Assembly (NCBI RefSeq): GCF_006440775.1
Contig: NZ_VFTZ01000009.1
Coordinates: 186,001-250,000, forward strand
Reading direction: 5' to 3'
DNA from: Mesorhizobium sp. B2-7-2
Lineage (GTDB): Bacteria; Pseudomonadota; Alphaproteobacteria; Rhizobiales; Rhizobiaceae
Length of the DNA stretch: 64,000 bases
Of the stretch, positions 9,555-17,943 are shown piece by piece. Under the pieces are notes generated by a model that saw only the letters and a list, made by a program, of their open reading frames with translations, made no database searches and was not told the DNA's origin. Each line of letters opens with the position of its first letter. The first letter of the stretch is position 1. Both the position numbers and the translations under genes were made by a program.

Positions 9555-9675
9555 GCCCCGCCCCAAAAATGCTTTATGCTTAAAGATAATTGCAGATGCA
9601 TATGTTTTCGTCTAGTAGGTATATTAAGGGCCGCAACGAGCCTTGAAGGTCACGAACAAGAGGGAACAAAAGACC
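9555..9675. promoter_or_regulatory. Divergent promoter region of the catabolic cluster
   Basis: 121 AT-rich bases separate the two arms and must hold both promoters. An inverted repeat CTTTA-4-TAAAG (9572-9585) lies close to the minus-strand start, and a TATATT box (9620-9625) lies upstream of the plus-strand gene. The MarR protein encoded in the plus arm is the natural candidate to bind here. No single operator stands out. Confidence 0.5.
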
Positions 9676-10467
9676 ATGGACACGCAGAAACTCCTCGGCG
9701 AGGTCGCCGGCCAGCTGCTTTCGGGCGCCATCAAGGTGGTCGACCTGACCGCGCCGCTCGGGCCGAACACGCCGCTGATCAAGCTGCCGCCGGAACTCGC
9801 CGTCGACACGCCGAAGGTCGAGATCCACGAGATCTCCAAATACGACAAGAACGGCCCGTGGTGGGCCTGGAACTGGCTGAAGCTCGGCGAGCATTCGGGC
9901 ACGCATTTCGACGCGCCGCAGCACTGGATCACCGGCAAGGACTATCCGGACGGCGCCACCGACACCATTCCGGCGCAGAACTTCATCGGCCCGGTCAATG
10001 TCATCGACTGCTCGAAAGAATCCGCCGCCGACCACGATTTCCTGCTCACCGTCGACCACATCAAGGCCTGGGAAGCCAGGCACGGCGCCATCAACCCCGG
10101 CGAGTGGGTGGTGATGCGCACCGACTGGTACAAGCGCAACGGCTCCGAGGCCGAGTTCCTCAACGCCAACGAGACCGGTCCGCACACGCCCGGCCCGACG
10201 GCCGAAGCGATCCAGTTCCTGATCGGCAAGGACATCAAGGGCTGGGGCTCGGAGACGATCGGCACCGATGCCGGCAAGGCCGGCGGCATGGAGCCGCCAT
10301 TCCCGGCCCACACGCTGATGCACAAGGCCAACCGTTACGGGCTCGCCAGCCTCTGCAATCTCGACCAGCTGCCGCCGAAGGGCGCGATCCTGATCGCTGC
10401 GCCGCTCAAGATCGAGCACGGCACCGGCAGCCCGATTCGCGCCTTGGCGCTGGTGCCGGGCAAATAG
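9676..10467 (+). CDS. Cyclase-family metal-dependent hydrolase, isatin-hydrolase-like
   Basis: 263 residues of the cyclase/kynurenine formamidase superfamily. The metal site HSGTHFDAPQHW covers residues 73-84, with H73, H77, D79 and H83 as expected ligands, and the tryptophan-rich segment before it (WWAWNWLKLGE) resembles isatin hydrolases rather than plain formamidases. Family members hydrolyse cyclic or N-formyl amides such as isatin to isatinate. The ATG at 9676 has GAGGGA 10 bases upstream; a TTG eleven codons earlier lacks this. It is the first gene of the plus arm. An anthranilate-yielding step would fit the aminobenzoyl-CoA-type monooxygenase in the other arm, but the substrate is inferred. 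Confidence 0.88.
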   Translation: MDTQKLLGEVAGQLLSGAIKVVDLTAPLGPNTPLIKLPPELAVDTPKVEIHEISKYDKNGPWWAWNWLKLGEHSGTHFDAPQHWITGKDYPDGATDTIPAQNFIGPVNVIDCSKESAADHDFLLTVDHIKAWEARHGAINPGEWVVMRTDWYKRNGSEAEFLNANETGPHTPGPTAEAIQFLIGKDIKGWGSETIGTDAGKAGGMEPPFPAHTLMHKANRYGLASLCNLDQLPPKGAILIAAPLKIEHGTGSPIRALALVPGK

Positions 10468-10560
10468 GCGAGGCGACGGTCTTCGGGAGAAGATCATGCT
10501 TGCGGGTGATGGAGTGATGATGAGGCGGGGAGGGTGGCCTTGTAGCGCTAGCGCTCCACG

Positions 10561-10720
10561 GCGCCCCCCTCTGTCCTGCCGGACATCTCCCCCACAAGGG
10601 GGGAGATTGGCAGTTTCGGCGCCTAGCTCGATCCTGCGACGTGGACAATTGGCGAAAGCCGCGATGACGGCTGATCTCCCCCCTCGTGGGGGAGATGTCC
10701 GGCAGGACAGAGGGGGGCGC
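10561..10720. repeat. Palindromic intergenic repeat, family R1, copy a (160 bp)
   Basis: Long inverted arms (CCTCTGTCCTGCCGGACATC on the left, its complement on the right) flank a central 56 bases containing CGGCGCC and TTGGCGAAAGCC. Copies of the same layout are at 27941-28101 and, reversed and of identical length, at 49888-50047. It fills most of the 303-base gap between the cyclase gene and the second flavoenzyme gene; I see no gene in that gap. Confidence 0.9.
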
Positions 10721-10770
10721 GAAGGAACGCGGCTTAGCCCAATTGGCTTCCCAACACCTGCGAGCCTCCA

Positions 10771-12342
10771 ATGACCGCCCCCGATCACATCATCGTCGGC
10801 AGCGGTATCAATGCCCTGGTCTGCGCGGCGATGCTTGGTGCCAAGGGCGCGAGCGTGCTCGTGCTCGAGCGCAACGACCGCATCGGCGGCTGCATGCGCA
10901 CCGAGGAGGCGACGGCCCCGGGCTTCGTCCATGACGTGATGGCCACGACCTTCGTGCTGTTCATCACCTCGCCGGCCTTTGCCGCGCTCGGCAAGGACCT
11001 CGCGCGGCATGGGCTGGAGTTCTGCCACACCAGCACGCCGACAGGCGTGCTCACGCCCGACGGCAGCCATGCTGTGCTCACCACCGACCGTGCCGCCAAC
11101 ATCGCGGCGCTGAACCGGATCGCCTCCGGCGATGGCGACCGCCACGGCACCGATGTAGGCGGCATCGAGCGCAATGCCGGGCTGCTGTTCGGCCTGCTCG
11201 GCGGCGCGCTCTGGTCCTATCCGACGACCAAGCTCATCGCCGGCGAGGCCTGGCGGCGCGGCCCGCGCAACCTTGCCGCCTTCATGGGCGAGGCGCTGGT
11301 GCCTGCGCGCGGCTGGCTGGAAACGACCTACACTTCCGACCTTATCCGCGCGCTCTGGGCGCCCTGGGTGTTGCATGCCGGGCTTGGGCCGGAAGACGCC
11401 TTCTCAGGTCAGATCGCCAAGGTCATCGCCTTCGCGCTGGAGGCGGCCGGCGCGCCGATCGTCAAGGGCGGCGCGAAAAACCTGCTCGCCGCCTTCGAGG
11501 CGCTGATCAGGGAACGCGGCGGCGAGATCCGCGTCAACGCCGACGTCGCCTCGATCGTCCAGACCGGCGGACGCGCCAGCGGCGTCCGGCTCGCCTCCGG
11601 CGAGATGCTGACAGCGGCGAAAAGCGTCATCTGCTCGGTCACGCCGACGCAGCTCTATAGCCGCCTGCTCGGCGACACGGCTCCAAAGCGCGACGTCGAA
11701 GCGACGCGCGTTTATCGCTACGGCAAAGGCAACTTCCAGATCCACTATGCGCTGGACAAGCCGCCGGCCTGGCGCGGCGAGGGCCTCGACAAGGTCGCGC
11801 TACTGCATCTGACGCCGGGTTTGGATGGCGTCTCGAAAGCCTGCAACGAGGCGGTGCGCGGCCTGCTGCCGGAGGTGCCGACCATCTGCGTCGGCCAGCC
11901 GCACGCGCTCGACCCGTCGCGTTGCCCTCAGGGCAAGGCAATCCTGTGGCTGCAACTGCCGGAGGCGCCGCGCCACCTCAAGGGCGATGCCGCCGGCAAG
12001 CTTGAAGCGCCGGTAGACGGCCGCTGGACCGACGCGCTGCGCGAAGCCTATGCTGATCGCGTCGAGGCGATCCTCGCCAACCACATCGACGGTTTCCGCG
12101 AGACGGTCATTGCCCGCCGCGCCTATTCGCCGGCCGATCTCGAAGCCATGAACGTCAACCTTGTCGGCGGCGATCCCTATGGCGGCTCGTCGACCATCGA
12201 CCAGTCCTTCCTATGGCGGCCGTTCAAGGCCAGCCGCAACCACGAGACCGGCATCAAGGGTCTCTATCATATCGGCGCGTCCACGCATCCAGGCGCCGGC
12301 CTCGGCGGCGGCTCCGGTTTTCTGCTGGCGGGGAGGCTGTGA
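10771..12342 (+). CDS. FAD-dependent oxidoreductase, phytoene-desaturase-like (second paralog)
   Basis: 523 residues with FAD motif VGSGINALVCAAMLGAKGA near residue 10, the ERNDRIGGCMRTEE segment and a C-terminal GASTHPGAGLGGGSGFLLAG loop that closes over FAD. It shares its whole plan with the enzyme at 7980-9554, and both contain matching stretches (MNVNLVGGDPYGGSS here, NPNLVGGDQICGSH there). They may be two subunits or two steps of one oxidation. The stop overlaps the start of the MarR gene (TGATG), so the regulator is co-translated. The ribosome site is weak. Confidence 0.88.
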   Translation: MTAPDHIIVGSGINALVCAAMLGAKGASVLVLERNDRIGGCMRTEEATAPGFVHDVMATTFVLFITSPAFAALGKDLARHGLEFCHTSTPTGVLTPDGSHAVLTTDRAANIAALNRIASGDGDRHGTDVGGIERNAGLLFGLLGGALWSYPTTKLIAGEAWRRGPRNLAAFMGEALVPARGWLETTYTSDLIRALWAPWVLHAGLGPEDAFSGQIAKVIAFALEAAGAPIVKGGAKNLLAAFEALIRERGGEIRVNADVASIVQTGGRASGVRLASGEMLTAAKSVICSVTPTQLYSRLLGDTAPKRDVEATRVYRYGKGNFQIHYALDKPPAWRGEGLDKVALLHLTPGLDGVSKACNEAVRGLLPEVPTICVGQPHALDPSRCPQGKAILWLQLPEAPRHLKGDAAGKLEAPVDGRWTDALREAYADRVEAILANHIDGFRETVIARRAYSPADLEAMNVNLVGGDPYGGSSTIDQSFLWRPFKASRNHETGIKGLYHIGASTHPGAGLGGGSGFLLAGRL

Positions 12343-12824
12343 TGGAACAGAAGCTCGCCGAAAAGCGCCAGCGCATCTCGACCCTCGGCCAGATCGGCCT
12401 GCAGCAATTCGCGCCCTATCTGATGAACCGCATCATGGGCCGCTACAACGCCACTTTGCGCGACGACTTCCGCAAGCAGGGCCTCACCATCCCGCAGGTG
12501 CGCACGCTCGCCGTGCTGTCGGTCGCCGACGGCGTCACCGTCAACGATCTCTCGGTCTACACGGTCATCGAGCAGTCGACCTTGAGCCGCACGCTCGATA
12601 CGCTGGAAGGCCAGGGCCTGGTGCGGCGCGAGCAGGGCGTCACCGACAGCCGCATCCGCCATGTTTTCTTGACCGATGACGGGCGAGCGCTGTTCACCCG
12701 CGCCTGGCCCGCAATGCATGACGCTTTCGAAGCCATGTTCGACGGTATCGACGATGCCGAATACGCCGCGCTGATCGCGACGCTGCAAAAAATGCTGAAG
12801 AACATCCGCAAGCACGAGATCTAG
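12342..12824 (+). CDS. MarR-family transcriptional regulator
   Basis: 160 residues with a central winged helix: recognition region VNDLSVYTVIEQSTLSRTLD, then the wing around LVRREQGVTDSRIRHVFLT, and a C-terminal dimer helix. MarR proteins usually repress a divergent cluster and release DNA when a phenolic or indolic ligand binds. It is translationally coupled to the flavoenzyme before it and 45 bases ahead of the oxidoreductase genes. The likely target is the divergent promoter at 9555-9675. Confidence 0.92.
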   Translation: MEQKLAEKRQRISTLGQIGLQQFAPYLMNRIMGRYNATLRDDFRKQGLTIPQVRTLAVLSVADGVTVNDLSVYTVIEQSTLSRTLDTLEGQGLVRREQGVTDSRIRHVFLTDDGRALFTRAWPAMHDAFEAMFDGIDDAEYAALIATLQKMLKNIRKHEI

Positions 12825-12869
12825 ATGCACGCGCCGCCCCATGGGAGGCGGCAACGGAAGGAGGCGGAG

Positions 12870-15023
12870 ATGGCCGAACGGTCTTTTGCCAAGGAAGTCG
12901 AAAAGCTGAGGCTTGGCGCAGGCGAGGAATTCGCCGGCGAGGGCATCCTCGCGATCACCAAGGCGCTCTTGCAATGCGGCGTCGGCTATGTCGGCGGCTA
13001 TCAGGGCGCGCCGATCAGCCATCTGATGGACGTGCTGGCCGACGCGCAGGATATTCTGGGCGAACTCGGCGTGCATTTCGAGGCGAGCGCTTCCGAAGCG
13101 ACCGCCACCGCCATGCTCGCCGCCTCCGTGCATTATCCGATCCGCGGCGCCGCCACCTTCAAGTCGACGGTCGGCACCAACGTCGCTTCCGACGCGCTCG
13201 CCAATCTGGCGTCCGGCGGCGTCACCGGCGGCGCGCTGATCATCGTCGGCGAGGACTATGGCGAGGGCTCCTCGATCATGCAGGAGCGCAGCCATGCCTT
13301 CGCCATGAAGAGCCAGGTCTGGCTGCTCGACCCGCGCCCGAACCTGCCGTCGATCGTCAAGGCGGTCGAGGACGGCTTCGAGCTGTCGGAGGTGTCGAAC
13401 ACGCCGGTGATGCTGCAGGTGCGAATCCGCTGCTGCCATGTGCACGGCCACTTCATCGCCAAGGACAACAAGCGGCCGCCGATGTCGGTCGCGGATGCGC
13501 TGTCGGCGCCGCGCCGCGACACCGGCCGCATCGTGCTGCCGCCCGCCTCTTTCCTGCATGAGAAGGAAAAGGTCGCCAAGCGCTGGCCGGCGGCGGTCGA
13601 TTTCATCAAGAACCGCAAGATCAACGAGATCTTCGGCTCGGATCACGGCTCGGTCGGCATCGTCATGCAGGGTGGCATGTATAATTCCGTCATCCGCGCG
13701 CTGCAGCGGCTCGGCCTTGCCGACACTTACGGCGAGACCGACGTGCCGCTTTATGTGCTCAACGCCGTCTACCCGCTGGTCGACGATGAGTTCCTCGCCT
13801 TCTGCGAGGGTAAGCAGGCGGTGCTGGTCGTCGAGGAGGGCCAGCCCAACTATATCGAGCAGGCCTTTGCCGCGATGCTGCACAAGGCCGGGCGCGGCAC
13901 CAAGCTGGTCGGCAAGGAGCATCTGCCGATGGCCGGCGAATATACCGGGCAGGTGATGCTCGACGGCCTCGGCTCCTTTCTGCGGGCGCACGCGCCGCAT
14001 CTACTGCCGGGCGAGGTGCGCGCGCCGAACAAGCTGGGCGAGGGCGTCGACACGGCCGATCTCATCAATGTCGTTCCCGGCCGTCCGCCGGGCTTCTGCA
14101 TCGGCTGTCCCGAACGGCCGATCTTCGCGGCGACGAAGCTGGTCGAGCATGAGTTCGGCAAGCATCACATCGCCTCCGATATCGGCTGCCATCTGTTCTC
14201 GATCATGCCGCCATTCGAGCTCGGCGCCACCACCATGGGCTATGGGCTGGGACCGGCCTCGGCCTCCGCCTTCAACTCGCCCGACGCCAAACGCCGCTCG
14301 ATCTCCTTCGTCGGCGATGGCGGCTTCTGGCACAACGGCCTGACCTCCTCGATCGGCAATGCGGTGTTCAACAAGAATGACGGCGTCATCGTCATCGTCG
14401 ACAATTTCTACTCGGCTGCCACCGGCGGCCAGGACATCCTGTCCTCGCGCGCCAACAACCGCACCAAGTCGACCAAGCATCCGATCGATGAAGCGGTGAA
14501 GGGCATGGGCGTCAAATGGCTGCGCCATATCGACCGCACCTATGATGTCGGCAAGATGCAAGCCGCGTTGCGCGATGCGCTGACCACCGAGGAGAAGGGG
14601 CCGAAGGTCATCGTCGCCTCGTCGGAATGCATGCTCAACCGCCAGCGCCGCGAGAAGCCGCTGGTCGACAAGGCGATCAAGGGCGGCGAGCGCGTGGTCA
14701 AACCGAAATTCGGCGTAGACGAGGACATCTGCACCGGCGACCACGCCTGCATGCGGCTGTCCGGCTGCCCGTCATTGTCGGTGAAATCGCTCGACGATCC
14801 GCTGCGCGACGATCCGGTCGCCTCTATCGACCAGAATTGCGTCGGCTGCGGCAATTGCGGCGAGGTGGCGGACGCCGCCGTGCTTTGCCCGTCCTTCTAC
14901 CGTGCCGATGTCGTGCATAACCCCGGCCGCTGGGACCGTTTCCTGGAAGGCGTGCGCCGCGCCGCGATCGGCCTGTTGCAGCGCCGCCGGGAGAGCCGCC
15001 GCCTGATGTTCGCCGATGCTTGA
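12870..15023 (+). CDS. Indolepyruvate:ferredoxin oxidoreductase-type alpha subunit (IorA-like)
   Basis: 717 residues. The N-terminal pyrimidine-binding domain (GEGILAITKALLQCGVGYVGGYQG) is followed by the transketolase-like middle, a thiamine diphosphate domain with CIGCPERPIF and GDGGFWHNGLTSS, and a C-terminal 4Fe-4S region with CTGDHACMRLSGCPS and CVGCGNCGEVADAAVLCPS. This is the large-subunit plan of enzymes that decarboxylate an aryl-pyruvate to the aryl-acetyl-CoA while reducing ferredoxin. The ATG at 12870 has GGAAGGAGG just upstream; an earlier ATG at 12825 does not. The last 8 bases overlap the beta subunit gene. The 2-oxoacid used here is unknown. Confidence 0.9.
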   Translation: MAERSFAKEVEKLRLGAGEEFAGEGILAITKALLQCGVGYVGGYQGAPISHLMDVLADAQDILGELGVHFEASASEATATAMLAASVHYPIRGAATFKSTVGTNVASDALANLASGGVTGGALIIVGEDYGEGSSIMQERSHAFAMKSQVWLLDPRPNLPSIVKAVEDGFELSEVSNTPVMLQVRIRCCHVHGHFIAKDNKRPPMSVADALSAPRRDTGRIVLPPASFLHEKEKVAKRWPAAVDFIKNRKINEIFGSDHGSVGIVMQGGMYNSVIRALQRLGLADTYGETDVPLYVLNAVYPLVDDEFLAFCEGKQAVLVVEEGQPNYIEQAFAAMLHKAGRGTKLVGKEHLPMAGEYTGQVMLDGLGSFLRAHAPHLLPGEVRAPNKLGEGVDTADLINVVPGRPPGFCIGCPERPIFAATKLVEHEFGKHHIASDIGCHLFSIMPPFELGATTMGYGLGPASASAFNSPDAKRRSISFVGDGGFWHNGLTSSIGNAVFNKNDGVIVIVDNFYSAATGGQDILSSRANNRTKSTKHPIDEAVKGMGVKWLRHIDRTYDVGKMQAALRDALTTEEKGPKVIVASSECMLNRQRREKPLVDKAIKGGERVVKPKFGVDEDICTGDHACMRLSGCPSLSVKSLDDPLRDDPVASIDQNCVGCGNCGEVADAAVLCPSFYRADVVHNPGRWDRFLEGVRRAAIGLLQRRRESRRLMFADA

Positions 15024-16587
15024 TCCCAGCGCAGCGCTGCGCCCGAAGACGGGCGCCTCAAACGACGAGCGGGTGATAAAACTCGCCGTGCTTGCGGTCG
15101 GCGGCCAGGGCGGCGGCGTGCTCGCCGACTGGATCACCGACGTCGCCGAGCGCAACGGCTATATCGCCCAATCGACCTCCGTGGCCGGCGTCGCCCAGCG
15201 CACCGGCGCCACGATCTATTACATCGAGATGGCCCGCGACACCGGCCGGCTGCCGGTCTTCGCGCTGTCGCCGTCGCAGGGCGATGTCGACATATTGATC
15301 GCGGCCGAGCTGATGGAAGCCGGCCGTGCCATCATCCGCGGTTTCGTCACGCCCGAACGCACTACGCTGATCACCTCTTCGCACCGCATCGCCGCCGTCT
15401 CGGAAAAGATCGAGCCGGGCGACGGCCGCGCTTCGTCGGAAAAGGTCCACGCGACGGCGCAAGCGGCGGCCAGGCGCTTCATCGCCTTCGACATGGAAAA
15501 GATCGCCGCCGACAACGGCACCATGATCTCGGCCAGCTTGCTCGGCGCGCTGGCCGGCTCCGACGCGCTGCCCTTCACCCGCGAAAGCTATGAGCAGGCG
15601 ATCGGCGCCGGCGGCCGTGGCGTCAAGCCAAGCCTCGCCGCCTTCGGCGCGGCTTACGATCGCGCGCGCGGGATCGCGGCAGCGCCGGCAAACGATACGA
15701 CAGCAAAGCCTGCTGCTGCCGAACCGAAGTCGACGGCGAAGGTCAGCGGACCGGAAACCCTGCTCAAGGGCTGGCAGGAGCTTGTCGCTCGCGTCGTGCT
15801 GCTGCCGGAACCGCTGCGTGACATGGCCGAGCGCGGCCTGAAGAAGGTCGTCGATTACCAGGACATCGCCTATAGCGGCGAGTATCTGGACCGGCTGGAC
15901 AAGGCGGTGGCGCAGGACAATGCGGAGCGCGGCTACGCGCTGTCGATCGCCGCGGCAAAGCATCTGGCCAACGCGATGTGCTATGACGACATGATCCGCG
16001 TCGCCGATCTGAAGACGCGCTCGACCCGCGACAGGCGGGTGCGCAAGGAGGTTGGCGTCAGGGAAGGCTCGGTCCTGCAGGTCACCGAATATTTCCATCC
16101 GCGCATCGAGGAATTCTGCGGCACGCTGCCGGCGGGGCTCGGCAGTTACATCGAGAACCGGCCCAAGCTCGCCGCTTTCCTCGACCGCCGCATCAATCGC
16201 GGCCGCCACATCCGCACCGACAGCTTCACCGGCTTCGCCATGCTGTGGTTCATCGGCGGCCTGCGCCGCTGGCGCCGCCGCCTGCTGCGCCATCGGATAG
16301 AGGTCGCGCATCTGGAGCGCTGGTACGACCTGGCGCTCGGCTATGTGCGGCAGGATTATGCGCTTGCCACCGAAATCCTGAACTGCCGCCGGCTGATCAA
16401 GGGCTACAGCGACACCCATGCCCGCGCCCGGTCGAAATTCGACCGCGTGCTCTCGGCGCTTCCCATGCTCGAGGGCCGCGAAGACGCCGCCGACTGGATC
16501 CGCCGCCTGCGCGAAGCAGCGCTGAAGGACGAGAAGGGCGACATGCTGGACGGCGCGCTTAAGACCGTGGCGACGCTTGGCGGATAG
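15016..16587 (+). CDS. Indolepyruvate:ferredoxin oxidoreductase-type beta subunit (IorB-like) with C-terminal extension
   Basis: 523 residues. Residues 20-215 form the gamma/beta oxidoreductase domain (VIKLAVLAVGGQGGGVLADW, then SVAGVAQRTGATIYYIE). An alanine/proline-rich linker near residue 230 leads to a 270-residue C-terminal domain of the DUF6537 kind. The classic archaeal IorB is only about 200 residues, so the extra domain marks the long bacterial form. It overlaps the alpha subunit gene by 8 bases. It is the last gene of the plus arm. Confidence 0.9.
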   Translation: MLDPSAALRPKTGASNDERVIKLAVLAVGGQGGGVLADWITDVAERNGYIAQSTSVAGVAQRTGATIYYIEMARDTGRLPVFALSPSQGDVDILIAAELMEAGRAIIRGFVTPERTTLITSSHRIAAVSEKIEPGDGRASSEKVHATAQAAARRFIAFDMEKIAADNGTMISASLLGALAGSDALPFTRESYEQAIGAGGRGVKPSLAAFGAAYDRARGIAAAPANDTTAKPAAAEPKSTAKVSGPETLLKGWQELVARVVLLPEPLRDMAERGLKKVVDYQDIAYSGEYLDRLDKAVAQDNAERGYALSIAAAKHLANAMCYDDMIRVADLKTRSTRDRRVRKEVGVREGSVLQVTEYFHPRIEEFCGTLPAGLGSYIENRPKLAAFLDRRINRGRHIRTDSFTGFAMLWFIGGLRRWRRRLLRHRIEVAHLERWYDLALGYVRQDYALATEILNCRRLIKGYSDTHARARSKFDRVLSALPMLEGREDAADWIRRLREAALKDEKGDMLDGALKTVATLGG

Positions 16588-16603
16588 CCGGCTTAATAAC
16601 CGT

Positions 16604-16623
16604 CGAGCGAGCCTATTCGCTCG
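16604..16623. terminator. Hairpin between convergent genes
   Basis: Perfect 7-bp arms CGAGCGA and TCGCTCG around a 6-base loop. It lies in the 25-base gap between the IorB-like stop and the convergent flavoprotein stop and runs into the end of the latter. There is no T-run, so termination is plausible but weakly supported. Confidence 0.4.
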
Positions 16624-17065
16624 CTTCCCGTCCAGAGACCTGTTCGACAAGGATCCTGAAGAAGACGTGCGGCAGGCTGTCCGAGACTGGAGGCGCGACG
16701 GGCTTGAGTGCGCCGGGCTCCCACCAAGCGGTGTGCTTGCTCAGCACCGCCCAAGCATGATCGCGCTGGACCTTGTGGCCGACCCGGTCCGGCAGTTCCT
16801 CATAGCGGCCTTCGACGATCACGCTTCGCCAGCCGCGCCCTTGCGTGTGCTCTTGAACCTGCGCGCACACCAGGGGGTTCTCCCGCATCCAGTCGATCTT
16901 CTTGCCCAGCAGGGAGAAGGCATAGAGGTGGCTGTCGGCATAGGCGTAGTTGAAGGGCACCAGATAGGGCTGCCCATCCTTCGCGCAGGCCAGATGTCCG
17001 GTGCGGTTGGCCATCAGCATTTTCGTGCATTCCAGGGCGGAGAGTGTGCGGATCATCATCGGCAT
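16613..17065 (-). CDS. Pyridoxamine 5'-phosphate oxidase-family flavin-binding protein
   Basis: 150 residues of the split-barrel flavin/F420-binding type: LMANRTGHLACAKDGQPYLVPFNYAY, then a KIDWMRENPLVCAQVQE segment and the strand RSVIVEGRYEEL. Such proteins bind FMN or heme and are often annotated as nitroimidazole-resistance or pyridoxamine-oxidase-like; the true substrate is seldom known. The ATG has GGGAGATC directly upstream. A perfect FNR/FixK box is centred 93 bases ahead of the start, suggesting induction at low oxygen. Confidence 0.85.
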   Translation of the reverse strand: MPMMIRTLSALECTKMLMANRTGHLACAKDGQPYLVPFNYAYADSHLYAFSLLGKKIDWMRENPLVCAQVQEHTQGRGWRSVIVEGRYEELPDRVGHKVQRDHAWAVLSKHTAWWEPGALKPVAPPVSDSLPHVFFRILVEQVSGREASE

Positions 17066-17151
17066 GATCTCCCGTTTTCAGCCGGCCTTCGGCCTCGAGA
17101 ATTTTTGTCGGTCGGTGCTTCCAACGCTAGCGCAGGACACGTCCTGGCGCG

Positions 17152-17165
17152 TTGATATGAATCAA
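17152..17165. promoter_or_regulatory. FNR/FixK-type binding site
   Basis: The sequence TTGAT-4-ATCAA matches the FNR/FixK consensus exactly in both half-sites. It lies upstream of the flavoprotein gene on the minus strand (centre 93 bases from its ATG) and 161 bases ahead of the plus-strand peptide gene. A class II promoter from it would start near 17117 on the minus strand. Confidence 0.65.
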
Positions 17166-17326
17166 TTCGTTATGGGCAAAGGCTGAGGCCAACCATGCCC
17201 TGCAGAGCCGCACCGACCGAAACTGCGTGGCGAATTGGTCTAACGAAGATGTGATCCAAACCGCTCCGACGGAATTCGGCCCTGTCCTCCGTTTCACGGC
17301 GGTAGGGATAATTACGGAGACAACGC

Positions 17327-17590
17327 ATGCTCGCAAAATACGTTCTGCCCATCGCCTTGGCCGTCGGCACCTTGATGCTTTCCGGCGCCGGCTCTGAGGC
17401 TATGCCGATGGCCAAGCCAGCTGCTTCGCCGCTGCCCATCGAAGCCGTCGGCTGGCGCTGCGGTCCCGGCTGGCACGTGAACCGTTGGGGCAGATGCGTG
17501 CCCAACGGCCGCCGGTTCATCCGGCCGGTGCGCCATTGGCATCCCGGCTTCTGGTATCACGGCCGCTGGCACCCCGGCTATTGGAGCTGA
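17327..17590 (+). CDS. Small secreted GCG_CRPN-type protein
   Basis: 87 residues: a Sec signal peptide (YVLPIALAVGTLMLSGAGSEA), then a short domain with two cysteines in CGPGWHVNRWGRCVPN and a Trp/His/Arg-rich tail (RHWHPGFWYHGRWHPGYW). This is the GCG_CRPN family, whose function is unknown. The start has GGAG 8 bases upstream. A strong terminator follows the stop. A paralog with the same core lies at 20772-21059 on the other strand. Confidence 0.8.
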   Translation: MLAKYVLPIALAVGTLMLSGAGSEAMPMAKPAASPLPIEAVGWRCGPGWHVNRWGRCVPNGRRFIRPVRHWHPGFWYHGRWHPGYWS

Positions 17591-17611
17591 TGATCGCCTT
17601 TTGGGACAGAC

Positions 17612-17639
17612 GCCCGCTCCGGAAACGGAGCGGGCTTTT
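17612..17639 (+). terminator. Rho-independent terminator
   Basis: GC-rich 10-bp stem GCCCGCTCCG / CGGAGCGGGC with a GAAA tetraloop, followed by TTTTG. It begins 21 bases after the stop of the small GCG_CRPN gene. Confidence 0.85.
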
Positions 17640-17715
17640 GTCGAGCTTCGCCATGCAGGGGTTCATTCGGTGGGCCTCCGCGCCAGCAATCGTGATTGGC
17701 CGAGCCCCTCAGCCT

Positions 17716-17897
17716 CGTCATCCACGGGCGGAGCAAGGAGCGAAGCGACGCAGCGCAGACCCGAGGATCCATTCCGTGACGTTGAGGCGTTGCCACGGTT
17801 CAGAATTCTGCTCCGCAGCACGCTACGATCAAAGTCACTCACACAGGATCCTCGGGTCTCCGCGTCCGCTTCGCTCCCGCTCCGCCCGTGGATGACG
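17716..17897. repeat. Dispersed intergenic repeat, family R3, copy a (182 bp)
   Basis: Ends are inverted (CGTCATCCACGGGCGGAGC / GCTCCGCCCGTGGATGACG). Internal landmarks are GGAGCGAAGC, an AGAATTCTGCTCCGCAGCA segment and an AAGTCAC box. A second copy is at 26031-26208. With the terminator it accounts for the 353-base gap before the DUF1501 gene; I see no gene there. Confidence 0.8.
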
Positions 17898-17943
17898 AAC
17901 TGACTGGCGCCGCCAGCCTATCGCTGAACGCAAACCCCACGAC

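Noticed and set aside
12267..14000. 577-residue open frame opposite the MarR and IorA-like genes
   Set aside because: It crosses two well-supported genes and has no recognisable domain; typical antisense shadow.
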